The notes under the pieces are model-generated. The model was not told where the DNA came from and did not search any database. It was given only the letters and a program-made list of their open reading frames with translations. The position numbers were made by a program, and so were the translations under genes. From the NCBI RefSeq assembly GCF_033807715.1, contig NC_084601.1:21790629-21854628 (forward strand): a stretch of 64,000 nucleotides of DNA, written 5' to 3'. Positions 45,201-56,902 of the stretch are shown here, piece after piece; the first letter of the stretch is position 1, and each line of letters begins with the position of its first letter. This stretch comes from Cololabis saira. Lineage: Eukaryota > Chordata > Actinopteri > Beloniformes > Belonidae.

Positions 45201-48200
45201 CAAGGGCTGATGATCGGCAGCACATGGCAGCAATATGCCCTCTTAAATCACATGGAAGCTGTAAGGGGCCACTTACTACTTATGTTCTTGCTTTTTGGCT
45301 TCATTTTTATCAAATAAATAAAGACATGGTGAAAAAAGTTTTTTTTATTGTGGTTCCCACTACATTTTTTTTTTTTATACATATATATTTACACATAAAA
45401 TATAGGATGTACAGAGTAGTTACTAATTTCTGTACATGACCAGTCATTTACGGTTTATTTTACAAATATAGCACTATCTGTTTGGTATGATGATATTGGG
45501 ACAGTTTGATAAAGAGTAACTTGTACAGTATGTTATGTATATCCCTTATGTGTGAGTAAGGGGTACCTTGATTGTGTCAAATGCAGCTGGAAAAAAAAAC
45601 CTACCTACAGAGCCTCCTGTTGAGAGCTGGCAAAACTCAAACAGGCCATCAAACACTGGACAGTCCTCTCCGACATTAACTGTGAGGGGGAGAAAGAAAC
45701 AATACAACCTGAATATAAGTGAACTCCATTAATGTGGAAGCAGTCAGTCACTGAGATGAAAAAACACTCACATCTCTGCATTTGTTTGCTGTACTCGGAC
45801 ATATTGTCTGGGCGGATGGACCTCAGGAACTTGATGTAGTCATCACTATGGTATTTTGTCATCTCTTCTCCACTGGCTTTGTGTGGTCTCTGAAAATCAC
45901 ACAGGAAAGTAAGAAGTCAGTAACTGTTTTGGGTCATCAATAATAAATACAAAAATAAATGGTCTCGGCTCTGTTTCAGAAAGCAGGTTATGTTGAAGCT
46001 CTGAGTATGTTGAACCTGCACTCAGGGAAACTGAGTTTTCCATTTCACAAAGCGAGCTTACTTAACTGCACAATCATACTTGGAGTCAGTTACCACGGTA
46101 GTTGAAGTAAATCTGGTCAAGAGCAGTTTCACTTCAACATACCACAGGTTACTTTCAGTCTCCTCCCCGTCACGAAGTTGAAACGAGTTCAGTTTAAATC
46201 AGAAAAACGATTGTGTCAGACAAGTAAAGTGATACGAGCTAGTGCTGCCTCAAACGACTAATTCCCCTCCCACAAAAAAAATTATTGCATTTAATTTGTA
46301 TTCAATATTATTTTGAATGCAACTCAAAAATGTGTAAATGCGCGTGCAGCCCAAAAACAATTGGCACTGACAAATTTTAACAGTTGATTACGTTGACTAA
46401 TTGTAGTAGCTCTAATCCAAGCAGATTTAATGCACTCAAATCAGACTTGTACTCGTGACACCACAATGCTTTTTAAAGCGCGTTGATCGCACCCTTTTGT
46501 GCATCACAAATATCATGTATATTCAAACTTTACACAAGATACTTTGGCTTGTTAGTCATATAAGCTGTTATTTACTTGCAAATGTCAGTTTTTGAACTGA
46601 ACATACTTTATTCCATAATTGTAGAAAGTTAATTATGCAGAACTGAGAGAATCGAGGTGACTTTCTATAGTTGCGGTAACTGTAAACCGTCTCAGAATTG
46701 ATGGAAACAAAACCTTTCCTGAAATCGAAAACTTGAGTTTTGTGGACCGAGTTAGTTTTTGATTCTTGACTTTTGAGTTTGTTCAACTTTCTTTTTTAAA
46801 GAGGCTCCTGGTTACACTTGGACTACCAAGTAGTCAACTTATTCAGGTAACGAGTTAACGAATAAATAAAAACAGACCGAATACTCTGAATCTAAATATT
46901 TACGGTTTATGAGGGAAGTGTGGGATACTATGTCACCATAATGACTGTTATATTTCATAATTAAAATAAGAGAGTGGACGTAGTTTCAATCCAGTTCCAA
47001 TCAGTATAACCGCAGGATTGTTCACCACACACATGATTGGGTATTGATCCAGTGTGTGAATTTAAAAAAGGACCAAGATAAGGAGGTGTGTATGACAAAG
47101 TTTTTTAGTTTTTTTTTTAAAGTAGCTGCAATAGCTGCTTTCACTTTTGTGGATTTGGAAGAGTAGAGACATGAAAACGTGTCACTAAATATGTTCATAG
47201 GGGTGTCAACTGTATTCAGACCCTGCTTAGGTGCCTATAGTAGTTACAGAAACACCTTTGTATGTGAATCAGTTACAGCAGAGAATAATTGATGTCAAAA
47301 AAAGGAAATTGAAAAAAAGAATTTCTCATAGCATAAATTGATTTATGGGAATTTTTTTGAGTATGCATATTCTAGTCAAATGCAAGTGTTATTATTTGAT
47401 GGGGAGGCTTGACTTACATAGATCTCCATTTTCCTGTAGAGTCCATAGTTGAGGAGGAGGTTGTGTGTCATGCGGATCCTGTGGGGTTTCATGGGATGGC
47501 CCTGTCCATAGTAGTAGTTCCCCACGTCACCTGTATAATATACCAGTCAAGAAAGCTTTACATTACAGTAGAAAACAAATAAACCACACCACCAAACATA
47601 TTATCCAATTCTGACTTTCAGGTTCACAACTCCAGCCGTCTTCCACAGACTCCACATAAACCATGACAGTCCTCCAAAATGACGCACACGTACAACACAG
47701 CTACTATTTGTTATGAGTCATTTGTATTGACAACAGAAAGCAAGATTTGAGTGAGGCAGAATGGATTTTTGCAGCTGTTGTTGGCATCATTTCAACACTA
47801 ACTACTGCCTGTTCCTCCACTCTCATCCATTATTCTGCTAGTGATTCTCCTTCTGATTCTCACCATGCTGCCAGTATAATGCCATGTTCTGCATGCCTGA
47901 TAAGAATCGCATCCCCTGTTGCACAATGCTTGGGAAAATATATATATGTACGTTCACCTTTGCTCATGGTAGATGGCCACACATTTAAAACATTCATTCT
48001 AGGTCTACGTACTGAAATTATACATTTCTGAAGAAAATCTGAAGTGACAATGGCTTGTACTGTGTGGTAAGAAAAGCCAGCCCCACTAGTTCAACCGTTC
48101 AGCAGCGACCACCACAGGACTCTTCACGAATACAGACATGAAGAGTTAAAACAGAATGGCACATGGACATATCAATCACGAGTGTGTGTTCCTTCAAAAT

Positions 48201-50224
48201 CTGGATGCTGATGATAATATAATTTGAGAGCAAGGCAAGAATATTTCCTAGTTGTTAAAGCCAACTGCATAATTTGATCAGGTCGCTGAGTGCTGGTATA
48301 AATAACGTAGACATCATGCACTGAATACATTGTTGATCTCAAATTGTTTTTCTCAAAATATCTGTATGTCTATACAGGCTAAATCTGAATTTCTTAATCA
48401 GAATCATTAAATCAAAATGCAAAAAGGAGCTGAAATGTGTCTATTTTTATAATACACTCATATTTTTCTCAACTTCTTTGTTAAAGCAGGAAAGGAAACC
48501 CAAGAGGTTTAAAATGTTTGAATAAAAATGCTTGTTAAATCACGTTTGACACAAATTAAAAATTTAAATACATATGTATTTACACATAAAATATAGGATG
48601 TACAGAGTGGTTACTCATTTCTGTACATGTCATTTGTTTATTTTTTACAAATATAGCACTTTATCCGTCTGGTATGATGATATTGGGACAGTTTGATAAA
48701 GAGTCACTTGCACAGTATGTTAGTTATACCCTTTATCTATGAAAAAATCTATCACAAATTAAAACAAATTCTGGTTCCAATCAGATATCTGCAGCTCCGT
48801 TATGCACGTGACTAGGAGTCAGACGTGTCAAGTAACAATGTACAAATACTTCGTTACCTTACTTAAGTAGAAATTTTGGTTATCTATACTTCACTGGAAT
48901 GATTATTTTTCAGACGACTTTTTACTTTTACTCCTTACATTTTCACGCAATTATCTGTACTTTTTACTCCTTACATTTTAAAAACAGCCTTGTTACTCTA
49001 TTTCATTTCGGCCTTTAAAAAAAAAAACTATCCAGTTAAATTGCTCCATCAGGATAGAGTGAATTTGGCTGTGGTTGTGGCACAGATGTTCTTGTCCAGT
49101 TTTGTTCTTACATCCGTAACATTCCTCCAACTAAAATTGGATGTACTTTCCAATAAAGTTTAGGATAAATGATAACATGCCTCTGAAGTTTGACTTTTTG
49201 CACCATTACAATACTTATAGGCAACTAGTCATCATATCTCCTGCTCTCTGAAACACATGTTAATGCTCAATAGTACACATATATGGTTCTTTAATATATT
49301 TGCATTATACTAAGATGCATTCATTTTCAATGGCTTTTGTCCTTAATGGATTTTTTCCCCCTTACATTACTTTTATACTTTAAGTAGTTTTGAAACCAGT
49401 ACTTTTATACTTTTACTTGAGTAAAAAACTTGAGTTGATACTTCTACAGGAGTATTTATAAACTCTAGTATCTATACTTCTACCTGAGTAATGAATGTGA
49501 ATACTTTTGACACCTCTGTTAGGAGTTGACAACTTCATGCCAAACCCAATCCAAAATGTGCCCTGCTTGTTTGCAGGTGTTAAATGTAATTAAAAAAAGA
49601 AGATAATCCCTTTAAACTAGACTAACTCTCTCTCACTCACATACACACAATTAAATACAAATCAATATAAACACGTTTAAACAATTCAAGTAACTTCTAC
49701 ACTGTAGCATTTTTCCCCCACCGTGAAGGAAGAGACAGAAGTTAATGACGTTTAAACCGGATTTATGGTCCTGCGTTAAATCTACGCCGTAGGTTACGCG
49801 TTGGTGTAACGCAGAACCATAAATCAGCCTTTATCTCCGCGGGTCTCACTAGCATCGCCTCACACAGCTCCCCGCGGTCCCGACTGCTTCACCTGCACAG
49901 GAGCAAGCTAGTGTCACACTGAAACGTTGTTAGGAGAACGGGCTGGTCATGCAGAGTGTTTAAACCGCGATGATCAGTCGCTGATCGCTCTGGCTGCAGA
50001 CCCGGCTAGCGGCTAACGGAGCGAGCTAACTCCACACACCGGCTCGCTAAGCCCGCTCCTTTGGCACGTTTACAATAAAGAGCTCATATGTGAAACATTC
50101 CCATTGATGCTCATATGTCTCTACAAGGCCGGGACAAAAAAATACAGAATAAAGGCGTCGTGAGTAGGTATTTACCGTCATAGTAGTAGCAAACTTTCTT
50201 CTTTGTTCCTTGAGACAGCGCCAT
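39207..50224 (-). CDS. hdac1: Histone deacetylase 1, complete
   Basis: Class I zinc-dependent lysine deacetylase, the catalytic core of the Sin3, NuRD and CoREST complexes. Coding exons in transcript order: 50176-50224, 47418-47530, 45772-45889, 45605-45679, 44804-44942, 44277-44418, 41953-42045, 41732-41840, 41269-41649, 39560-39715, 39439-39484, 39207-39234. They sum to 1449 nt, 482 aa, equal to human. Catalytic parts: [10 protein letters not shown] start; [14 protein letters not shown] (His140/141); [20 protein letters not shown] (zinc ligands); [13 protein letters not shown] (third zinc ligand); [15 protein letters not shown] (Tyr303). [11 protein letters not shown] and [10 protein letters not shown] carry the acidic CK2-type Ser sites. 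The tail is Lys/Glu-rich and ends [16 protein letters not shown]1 rather than HDAC2 rests on synteny and the [15 protein letters not shown] region. The exon 41732-41840 donor is GTGTTG. Confidence 0.97.
40275..41092. mobile_element. hAT-like element inside the Tigger copy
   Basis: The ends are TAGTGCTGGCCAACG and the complementary GACAGCCCTA. A perfect 8-bp target duplication ATAATAAT flanks it (40267-40274 and 41093-41100), although the low-complexity site weakens the count. It contains an L2 3' tail. Confidence 0.78.
40555..40725 (+). mobile_element. L2 LINE 3' tail, innermost insertion
   Basis: 'tgttttatgtaaagcgctttgcgttgc' through 'aaataaagtttgatttgact' matches the 3' end of the L2 at 28760-28850 block by block. 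Only the untranslated tail is present. Confidence 0.75.
42414..43574. mobile_element. hAT-like element with TAGGGCTGGGYGATAT ends, 1161 bp
   Basis: The left end TAGGGCTGGGTGATATATTG and the right end ATATCGCCCAGCCCTA are complementary. A perfect 8-bp target duplication CATCCAAT lies at 42406-42413 and 43575-43582. The interior is chimeric: it carries the palindromic element at 42859-42973 and a GC-rich block (42630-42850). It lies in the hdac1 intron before exon 41953-42045. Confidence 0.87.
42859..42973. repeat. Palindromic miniature element, copy 1
   Basis: Starts GGCTGATTTATGGTTCCG and ends in the near-complement GCGGAACCAAAATTCAGGC. The middle is CpG-rich with 'cctacggcgta' repeats. A second copy lies at 49758-49829. 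Confidence 0.8.
43590..44158 (-). mobile_element. hAT transposon remnant with transposase fragment
   Basis: A minus-strand frame (43600-43977) contains [14 protein letters not shown] and [11 protein letters not shown], the linker before the hAT dimerisation domain. The right edge has the fish hAT end motif (complement: CTAGTGATGCACTGAGTG, TTCGGTAACCGAAA). The left end is missing. Confidence 0.65.
45000..45300. repeat. Unclassified dispersed repeat, copy B
   Basis: Aligns by eye to 55280-55700 in three blocks: 'gcaacaa.tt..ttctaaga', 'tgctccag..gcaaactgcca', and 'agggctgatga...gcac.tggc' followed by 'ccctcttaaatc'. It is weaker against 31640-31870. It sits in an hdac1 intron. Confidence 0.55.
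45376..45562. repeat. Direct-repeat copy 1 of a ~185-bp sequence
   Basis: Nearly identical to 48567-48752: both hold 'atttacacataaaatatagg', 'atgtacagag' and 'tgatgatattgggacagttt', with scattered substitutions and one short gap. Confidence 0.85.
48567..48752. repeat. Direct-repeat copy 2 of a ~185-bp sequence
   Basis: Same orientation as 45376-45562, 3.2 kb away in a different hdac1 intron. No terminal inverted repeat or target duplication is evident. Confidence 0.85.
48820..49518. mobile_element. hAT element, 699 bp
   Basis: Left end CAGACGTGTCAAGTAA, complement of the right end CAGAGGTGTCAAAAGTA. Flanks CTAGGAGT (48812-48819) and TTAGGAGT (49519-49526) differ at one base. The interior has many ACTTTTACTCC-type motifs like the hAT at 895-1796. 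It lies in hdac1 intron 1. Confidence 0.82.
49758..49829. repeat. Palindromic miniature element, copy 2 (shortened)
   Basis: 'ggatttatggtcctgcgtta' pairs with 'gcagaaccataaatcagcc' at the other end. It is the same family as 42859-42973, with the middle shortened. Confidence 0.78.
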
Positions 50225-50310
50225 TTTGCACCAGGGAACGCGCCGGCTCGTGCCCGCCGCAGGCTCGTGCCCGCGCTGAGCGGCTCTCGACCAATCACAG
50301 ACGAGCACCT
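50225..50310 (-). promoter_or_regulatory. hdac1: hdac1 promoter
   Basis: GC-rich 5' region with an inverted CCAAT box (minus-strand ATTGG; plus-strand CCAAT 50291-50295) about 67 bp upstream of the start codon. There is no TATA box. The start codon context (minus) is AAAATGGCGC. Confidence 0.6.
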
Positions 50311-50479
50311 GCCCCGCTGGGAGGATCCTTTCTGCTCTCTCTATTACATTTAAATAATTCATTAACAAAGTTCAAAGCAAAACAAAAAACAACATAACAC
50401 AAACTCTCGCCCTGAGGATATAAAATAATAATGAATAAAATGAATAATAAAACTGAGGAGCAAAACCATAGACAGGCCT

Positions 50480-50940
50480 TGCTTTCTTTAAAGGTATAGT
50501 CTGTGATCGTATTCAAAAACATTTATTGTTATACTGGGTGAAATGGTCCTTCCATCCTGAGAGTAGCCAGTGAATAATGTGTTCAGAAAAAGGAAAGAAA
50601 AAAATCCGACCTCTCTGACAGCTTTAATCCTGTAAAAACTCTGACCAATCTGTTATTTGCGCACCGAATGGCACGGATTGGTCAGAGGACCAGAGGGTTG
50701 GCAGGGGGGACACACCCGAGTCACGTTTTCTTAAGAATGGTGCAGAAAACGAGAAAACGCAGCCAAAAATACCACCTCCCCAGTATGGGGGTCCGTGGGG
50801 ATGGAGGCGTCTCCATCCCGACGAGGGCGGAGAGCGGCGGTGCGGGTGGCGGTGCGCTGCGGTGCCATGCAGGCTATGTTGCTCTGCCTGGTTAAATAAA
50901 GGCGAATGACTGAATGAATATCAAATAAAGCGATATAATT
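50480..50940. repeat. Unclassified interspersed repeat(s)
   Basis: 'ggtatagtctgtgatcg', 'ctgggtgaaatggtccttcc' and 'tttaatcctgtaaaa' are recurrent in fish genomes. The tail near 50890-50930 is a TGAA/AATAAAG-type LINE or SINE end. I cannot name the family. Confidence 0.45.
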
Positions 50941-51109
50941 TTTTTTCTTTCTTTATCGTATAATGTTCACAAAGTGTAATGCAATTCATGTCATGGGTAG
51001 TGTATTTTGAAGGATCAAATACTCAACATCCCATATTATCAATTTTACATCGTGCAAGAAATGATGCCAAATTTGAAAGTCGACTGTGCAGAACCACAAA
51101 GTACAGTAG

Positions 51110-51770
51110 CATTTCTCGGCGGGTAGCAAGGATTGGCAGAAAAACCGGCCAACCTGATTGCCTTCACCCTTCCAGGCGTGTTGAATTTTTTTAGCCCCTT
51201 TTTTTGTGAGTGAAACGATTTTTTAACTATTTGACTCGAACCTGAATTGAATTAGATGCATATTTTTGAATGCCATGAACACATGGAAAACAAATTTATT
51301 ATCCAGCAATTCACTTTAATACAAAATAACAAAATGAACTGAATAAAATAAGTATCTTTCTTAAACAGAAACCTGTCCTGCTTAACTTTAAATTGTATAA
51401 ATGAATATATAACAATAGAATGAAAGCAGAACATCCATTCTGTAATAGTGCACATTTTTAGTGCAATAACAAAAGTGCAAACAAAGTCTGTAGAAAACTT
51501 GTAAACATATTTTTGCCTCAAAGGCCATGACTGTAGACTACAGTTGTAGTAAAACAGAAAAAAAATAACTTATGAACTGAACTTTGGGGGTCATAGCCTC
51601 TATGATCTGTTGTCTGTGAATGTCATTTTCCATTGGCATTTTATGACTATTTTTTGACTCTCACAGTAATACGGGACAAAGTGCGTCCCTTTTCAGCTCA
51701 ATACTACTTACATACTTTAGTTTATAAATAGGGGACGATTCCGTTTTTCAAGGGACGGTTGGCAACCCTA
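51110..51770. mobile_element. Reverse copy of the eif3i-intron TIR element
   Basis: The reverse complement matches 30003-30847 in long blocks. The right end GGACGGTTGGCAACCCTA is intact. It retains about 20 bp next to the terminus that the eif3i copy lacks. The left terminus is degraded. Confidence 0.75.
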
Positions 51771-51779
51771 TTCCCAGTC

Positions 51780-53190
51780 CCGATTTATTAATGGATGCAA
51801 CATTAGTTTTGGGCAGCCTGATCCTGAAAATAGGTGATTCACAGAGCTACACAGACATGCTGGGTTCTGTGACATCACAGATCCAGATTAGAGCAATCCA
51901 CTATCACCACCAAACTTCCCGGCATTCTGCATTCTCTGTACGTGTCTGGACGTGGGCATCACAAAGTTGTGACACCAATTTCAAACAATGCAAACCCTGC
52001 TGAGGAAACAAGCAGAGTCAAACGACTCACTCCAACTTCTACAAACAATACTGTAAAAACCCGGCTGAAAAGGAATCTGTTCATCTTTTTGGTATTTTGT
52101 TGTATCAATTTTAAAGAGAAAATTACTTGGTGATAATTCTAAGTACATGTTTTCATTACTGGGGTTCTGATATGATTCGTCTCAATGAGGACAATGGGGG
52201 AGCATGGCTTTGAAAGAAACTGGGGGAGAAAACAACATGCTTTGTCTATAATGTTATCCATATACTGTATTAGAAAGCTCCAATGATCAGTAAATGCAAT
52301 GATTTACATGCTATGTTTCATTTTGACAATGTCAGTTGCAGACTGTAGACTGATAGGAAGACACTGGAAGGCCTAAAAGCCACCAGCTTTTACCTTTTTC
52401 TGGCATATTTGTGAGTTTATAAATTCAGTATTTAATAGTTCTCTCATGCAGTTTTTTTTTTTAATTTATAAAGTTAAAATTTCATTTTTTCCCTCACAAA
52501 TTATGAGAAAAGTCAGATTACAAACACACAGTTTCTTATTTTTCTTCTTTTTTTGGCAAACTTATGTAGTCAGAAGGAATGTTTTCTTCTTCTTTCTTTT
52601 CCACCTTAGAATTCTACCACTGTGTCTGTCGTGGAATTGCTTTTGCTCATGGTGGTTCATCGAGTCTCAGAAAATTTTGAATTTAGGCTTATTTTGCCAG
52701 CTCTGATTCACAAATATAGGCTGTTATTTCTCAACAGATTGATAAAGTGCCACACAGATCAGTCCAGTACAGCCGCTCCAGCGGCTGCACCTGTAAACGA
52801 CCTGGTGTCATTCCCGATGTTGGCCGACAGGTGGCAGCAAACACCAACACCTGTTCAACCCCGGCTCCCACATTTCTGCAGACACAGTTACTGCCGACTG
52901 AGAATCAAATCATCTCTGAGGAGACCTGTCATTGGAGCAGGTGCATGGTGTGGGAGGAACAAAACAGTAATATATAGTATAAGACTGATACTGGAAATGA
53001 GATCACTGTGGATACGTTATTAATTATTTACGGCTCCCTGTACTTGTTATTGTACAGTGTGAGGAAGGTTCACTCAGGAGGGATTTGCTTTGTACACTTA
53101 TTATTTCAGTTAAAAACAAGAAGTGAAAGAGCAATGCTACAAAGAGTTCAAGAGTAGGAAATCCAGATTCAATCATTTGTATCTATTTAA
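51780..53190. other. Intergenic DNA upstream of hdac1, nothing recognised
   Basis: No gene, no promoter and no repeat boundary identified. Several short open frames have no recognisable domain. Confidence 0.5.
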
Positions 53191-53194
53191 TGCA

Positions 53195-53412
53195 GGGTTT
53201 GGCAACCCTGGTCCTAAAGAGCCACAGTCCTGCATGTATTAGACATCTCCCTGCATCAGCACTCCTGATTCTAATTAAGGATTGTCATAAACTCATGATC
53301 CAGGTCTGCAAAAGTCTGTTAAGGACACTTGTGTCATGGTGCGTTGAAGCAGGGGAAACGTCTAAAACATGCAGGACTGCAGCTCTTTGGGACCAGGGTC
53401 ACTGACCCCTGG
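53195..53412. repeat. Palindromic miniature element
   Basis: The left side 'ggcaaccctggtcctaaaga' plus 'cctgcatgta' is mirrored on the right by 'acatgcaggact' plus 'gggaccagggtcactgacc'. This is the layout of a well-known fish inverted-repeat element that forms one long hairpin. Confidence 0.75.
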
Positions 53413-54269
53413 TTTGAAGGCTGGGTCCAAATGGAGCACAGATCTCAACTCATCTTATCACCATGTGAACTAGGTCGTTTCAGCCCGTCTGGCTGCCGTG
53501 TTCAGCCGGACATTTTCAGGAGATCTCCGGCGTTCAAATGGAGGGAATTCTCTTGATGTGATGAGGAACAGTCAGGTGTGATGGCGGTGCTCTCGGAGCC
53601 AAGGGACCAACAAGACTTCAAGGGTCAATGTGGATTAATTAAATAAATATAAATTCCTATTCCCATTTAAATTTTTGATCATTTTTATTATGTAACAGAA
53701 GCTGAAGTGAGGAAAAACAGTGATTGGCTAGCAGCGCGGTTGTGAAATCAAAATGGAGATGCCGGTGAAACCCCAGTGAACTGAAACTACTGGCAGAGTC
53801 CCGCAGGGTTAATGCTGGATCAGATTGAGTCATAATCCAACTAAGGTCAAAGTTCGGTCTTTTCTTTCTGTGCTGCAACTGACGCAACTGGGGCGGGTGG
53901 GGGATTTCACTCGGGGGGACAATGACTATGATAAAGCTAAAGATAAAGTTATCTGATCATGCACCGTAGTTTGTCTCGGCATCTGGCTCAGAGCTCAGAT
54001 GAATGATAATATATGACTTATTTTACAGTGATATTATTCATTGAAAAGAAAAACAAAGTGAAGCCAGAAATAAAAAGAATAATAATGTGGGCTATACTAC
54101 TGAGTTCCTGTATGACTCAGTAGCTTGTAAATGAACCACCAGCAGCAATCACTTGAAGTAAGCATCTCTGTGTGACTTCATGAATTTCTTATTTCCTTTT
54201 GAAGAAATGTTGCTTTTTGTCCGCTTATAAACAGCTCTCTTTAGGTCCAACTCCCAGCACGCCCTCTCG

Positions 54270-54480
54270 GTTGGGATGATATTGGCTGTGCCAATGCAAA
54301 CCGTGTGTTTTGTTGTTGTTTTCAGCCATTCTGGTGTAAATCTGCTGGCCTACCACTGATCACGGCCCTGTTGGAGGACCTTGTTCCCACCGTAGCAGAC
54401 AAATGGCCTCTCGTCTCCCACTAGGATCCTCTGCTGTGCAGAACAGGTGATGCCAGACTCGATAAATGCAAGGTGCCCAG
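54270..54480 (-). mobile_element. Degenerate Tc1-like transposase fragment
   Basis: Minus-strand reading GPGHLAFIES, QQRILVGDERPFV and KVLQQ follows the order of the Tc1 catalytic region (GxGHLxxIE, YQRIL..NV.PS, W..QQDND), with stops and frame changes. Confidence 0.45.
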
Positions 54481-54639
54481 GTCCCGTGGTTGGAGAAGAC
54501 CCACCGTCATACTTGACAGTTGGGTTGGTCTCATCTGTTCATTGTTTCAGAACTGTTGCAGGTTGTTCACATGCATTTTTGCTAAACACCCAGTTGGGTT
54601 TTCATGATTTTCTTGTAGCCTTTGTTCAAGGTGTAGATA

Positions 54640-54772
54640 GGTAGAAAGAAATAATGGAGACGACATGCAGCAAAGGGTTGCAGGCCCGGACTCAAACCTG
54701 CAACCGCTGCAGGAGGACTGTAGCCTCAGTACATTAACATTTAACCACTGTGCCACCCAGCAGTCCTGCCGT
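54640..54772 (-). repeat. tRNA-derived SINE, minus orientation
   Basis: The minus strand has an A box (TGGCACAGTGG) and a B box (GGTTTGAGTCC) at tRNA spacing, followed by 'tttgctgcatgtcgtctcc', a typical fish SINE body. Confidence 0.7.
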
Positions 54773-55029
54773 GTGATATGTTCATGGACCTGCTCAGCAC
54801 TGCTTGTAGGGTCTGTGATGGAGGTATCGGGTCTCCGGTATTCTCCTACCATTGAACAGTCTGATCCAGTCCTGGGAGCAGTAACAACCGACTTGGATGC
54901 TTTCCAATTGTGTGAAATAAGACCTGGAAACACACATTGTGGCAGAGAATTATCTAATTGGTTTACTTCACCGAACGAATTGTTACAGATTACTTTTGTA
55001 ATACTGTATTTGACCCGGTCTTTGTACGT

Positions 55030-55258
55030 TTTGACCGTATAGAAACGTAATTCTTGCCATTGTAAGAATAAGATGTACCTGCTGTACTCTACTGCCCTTA
55101 CTTTTTAACTTGTGCTTTTTATTATTTTACCTCTCTTCTTATCATTTTATTTGTCATTTACTGTTTAATTGTGTGTTGCCGCTTTTAATATTGATGTCAA
55201 GCACTTTGAATTACCTTGTGTTGAATTGTGCTATACAAATAAACTTGCCTTGCCTTGC
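55030..55258 (+). mobile_element. LINE 3' tail (L2/Rex1-like)
   Basis: 'tcaagcactttgaatta', 'gtgctatacaaataaacttgcc' and a terminal TTGCC repeat are a typical non-LTR 3' end. No coding part remains. Confidence 0.6.
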
Positions 55259-55279
55259 TTTTCCCCTTGTGAGGAATCC

Positions 55280-55700
55280 TCCTCACTGTAAAATGTTGAA
55301 TTCCACATTATGGTTTTATAACCTTTTCCAGACTGATGTGTGGCAACAACTTAATTTCTAAGAGATTTGCTGTTCTCTCTCCTGGAATATCTGATTGCTC
55401 CACAGCAGCAAACTGCCAGAAGACTTAATTTCATAGAGGTTTAAAATTCATTTGATTGCTTGTTTATCACCAAACTCTCAAAACAATGGCCTAAGTCATA
55501 AAAAAAGCATAAAGAACTGAAGCAATGTTTTTTTCTGTTTTCTGAAAAATTTGAGACTTGTTATTTTTTACGAGGGGGACGTTATAATTTCCTCGAGGGC
55601 TGATGACTAGTAGCACTTGGCCGCGTCTTACCCTCTTAAATCCTACGGAAGCAATAAGGAGGTACTTAATGTTGCCCACGTGACTTTTCCTTCCAGGTTC
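55280..55700. repeat. Unclassified dispersed repeat, copy C
   Basis: Best copy of the family also seen at 45000-45300. It lies between the L2-like tail and the marcksl1 3' end. Confidence 0.55.
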
Positions 55701-56034
55701 ATTCAAGAAATAATGGCAGTTAAAAGAGTTAAGCCGTCCTCTGTCTAAGGTTGTTTATACCTAATGATGAGACCAACTTTGATCAGCTATTCTTATGTTT
55801 TGTACACAAAAAAAGGATTGAGAGGGGTTTTAGCCTTGCATCAAACAATAGTGAAGCCTTCAATGAGTGTTGATATCCCATTTGAGTATGTGCTACAAGA
55901 TTATGGCAAATGGCTATTACCGGTATTTGACACTTCAGTGTTGTAAATAACTTGTAAAATGGGTAACAGGTCCTCTAATTGAATTGTGTAACAGCAAATG
56001 TAATGGATGATGGAAACAACCCTAGAGACACATC

Positions 56035-56902
56035 AACAGGCAGGTAACCAACATTTATTTACCATTATCAAGTTTACAATAAAACCAGTAACATCTGTCA
56101 ACATTAGCAAAATAAAGAACAGAAATCAATCCAATGTATTTACAGAGACAAAGCAGATTCAGGCTCACACACGACAGATAAACAACTCTGCTTCATATCA
56201 AACCGCAACAGTGAACATAGCAAGCTTAAGTGTTCTTTTTTTTCATAGCAAGGTAAAAATCAAAATTGTCTATTTTGTTTCTTTAACAAATGAGTCATAA
56301 CTTCTCTGAATCTTTAAGATGATTTCTATAATACACCACAAAATACTTCAAATTTGGGTTAAAATATAGGAATGTAAAAAGTTGGCAAGTCTCTTAATTT
56401 TCTGATTTCATCTTTTTTTTTCTTTTTCTCTTTAACAGTCATTTCAAGTGGTGGTGGTGTCATAGTATCTTATCTAGCGTCATTCCTTCAGCAAGGAGGC
56501 ATCTTGATCTGCAGATTTTTAGGGAAAAGATGCTTCAACTCCATCTATCCTTCCATCCATCTCTACTTCTGGTGTCATTAGCTGGCGTTCTAGCCGTTTA
56601 AATCCATTTTCCACATAGTGACCATCCCACAGCCTCAAACTCAGTCTGGGTCCAGATGTCGCGCAGTAACCAGGGAAGTGATCTAGTGAATCTAGTCTGT
56701 CGTCTTGTAATCATGACGAAAAGTGGCACGTCGAGTCTTTCACATACATGTGTATATATTTACATATACATATATCCATATACATATGTATACATATACA
56801 CATATATATAAATATATATATATATACTCTTAAATTCTCTTTATTTCTCTCGCTTTCTTTCGAAAAACAGTTCACCGAGTTCACTGTGAGCTAAAGGTAC
56901 AA
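56035..56902 (-). other. marcksl1: 3' UTR of marcksl1
   Basis: Extends from the stop to a minus-strand AATAAA (plus 56054-56059). It contains a TA/CATA microsatellite (56749-56827), which could make 3' UTR length polymorphic. Confidence 0.7.
56749..56827. repeat. TA-rich microsatellite in the marcksl1 3' UTR
   Basis: Alternating TATA/CATA tract of about 80 bp, 75 bp after the stop codon in transcript orientation. Confidence 0.9.

Noticed and set aside
45605..45608. Alternative donor four bases earlier for the hdac1 exon 45605-45679 (tandem GTAGGTAGGT)
   Set aside because: Only the downstream donor keeps phase with the next exon and gives VAGAVKLNK.
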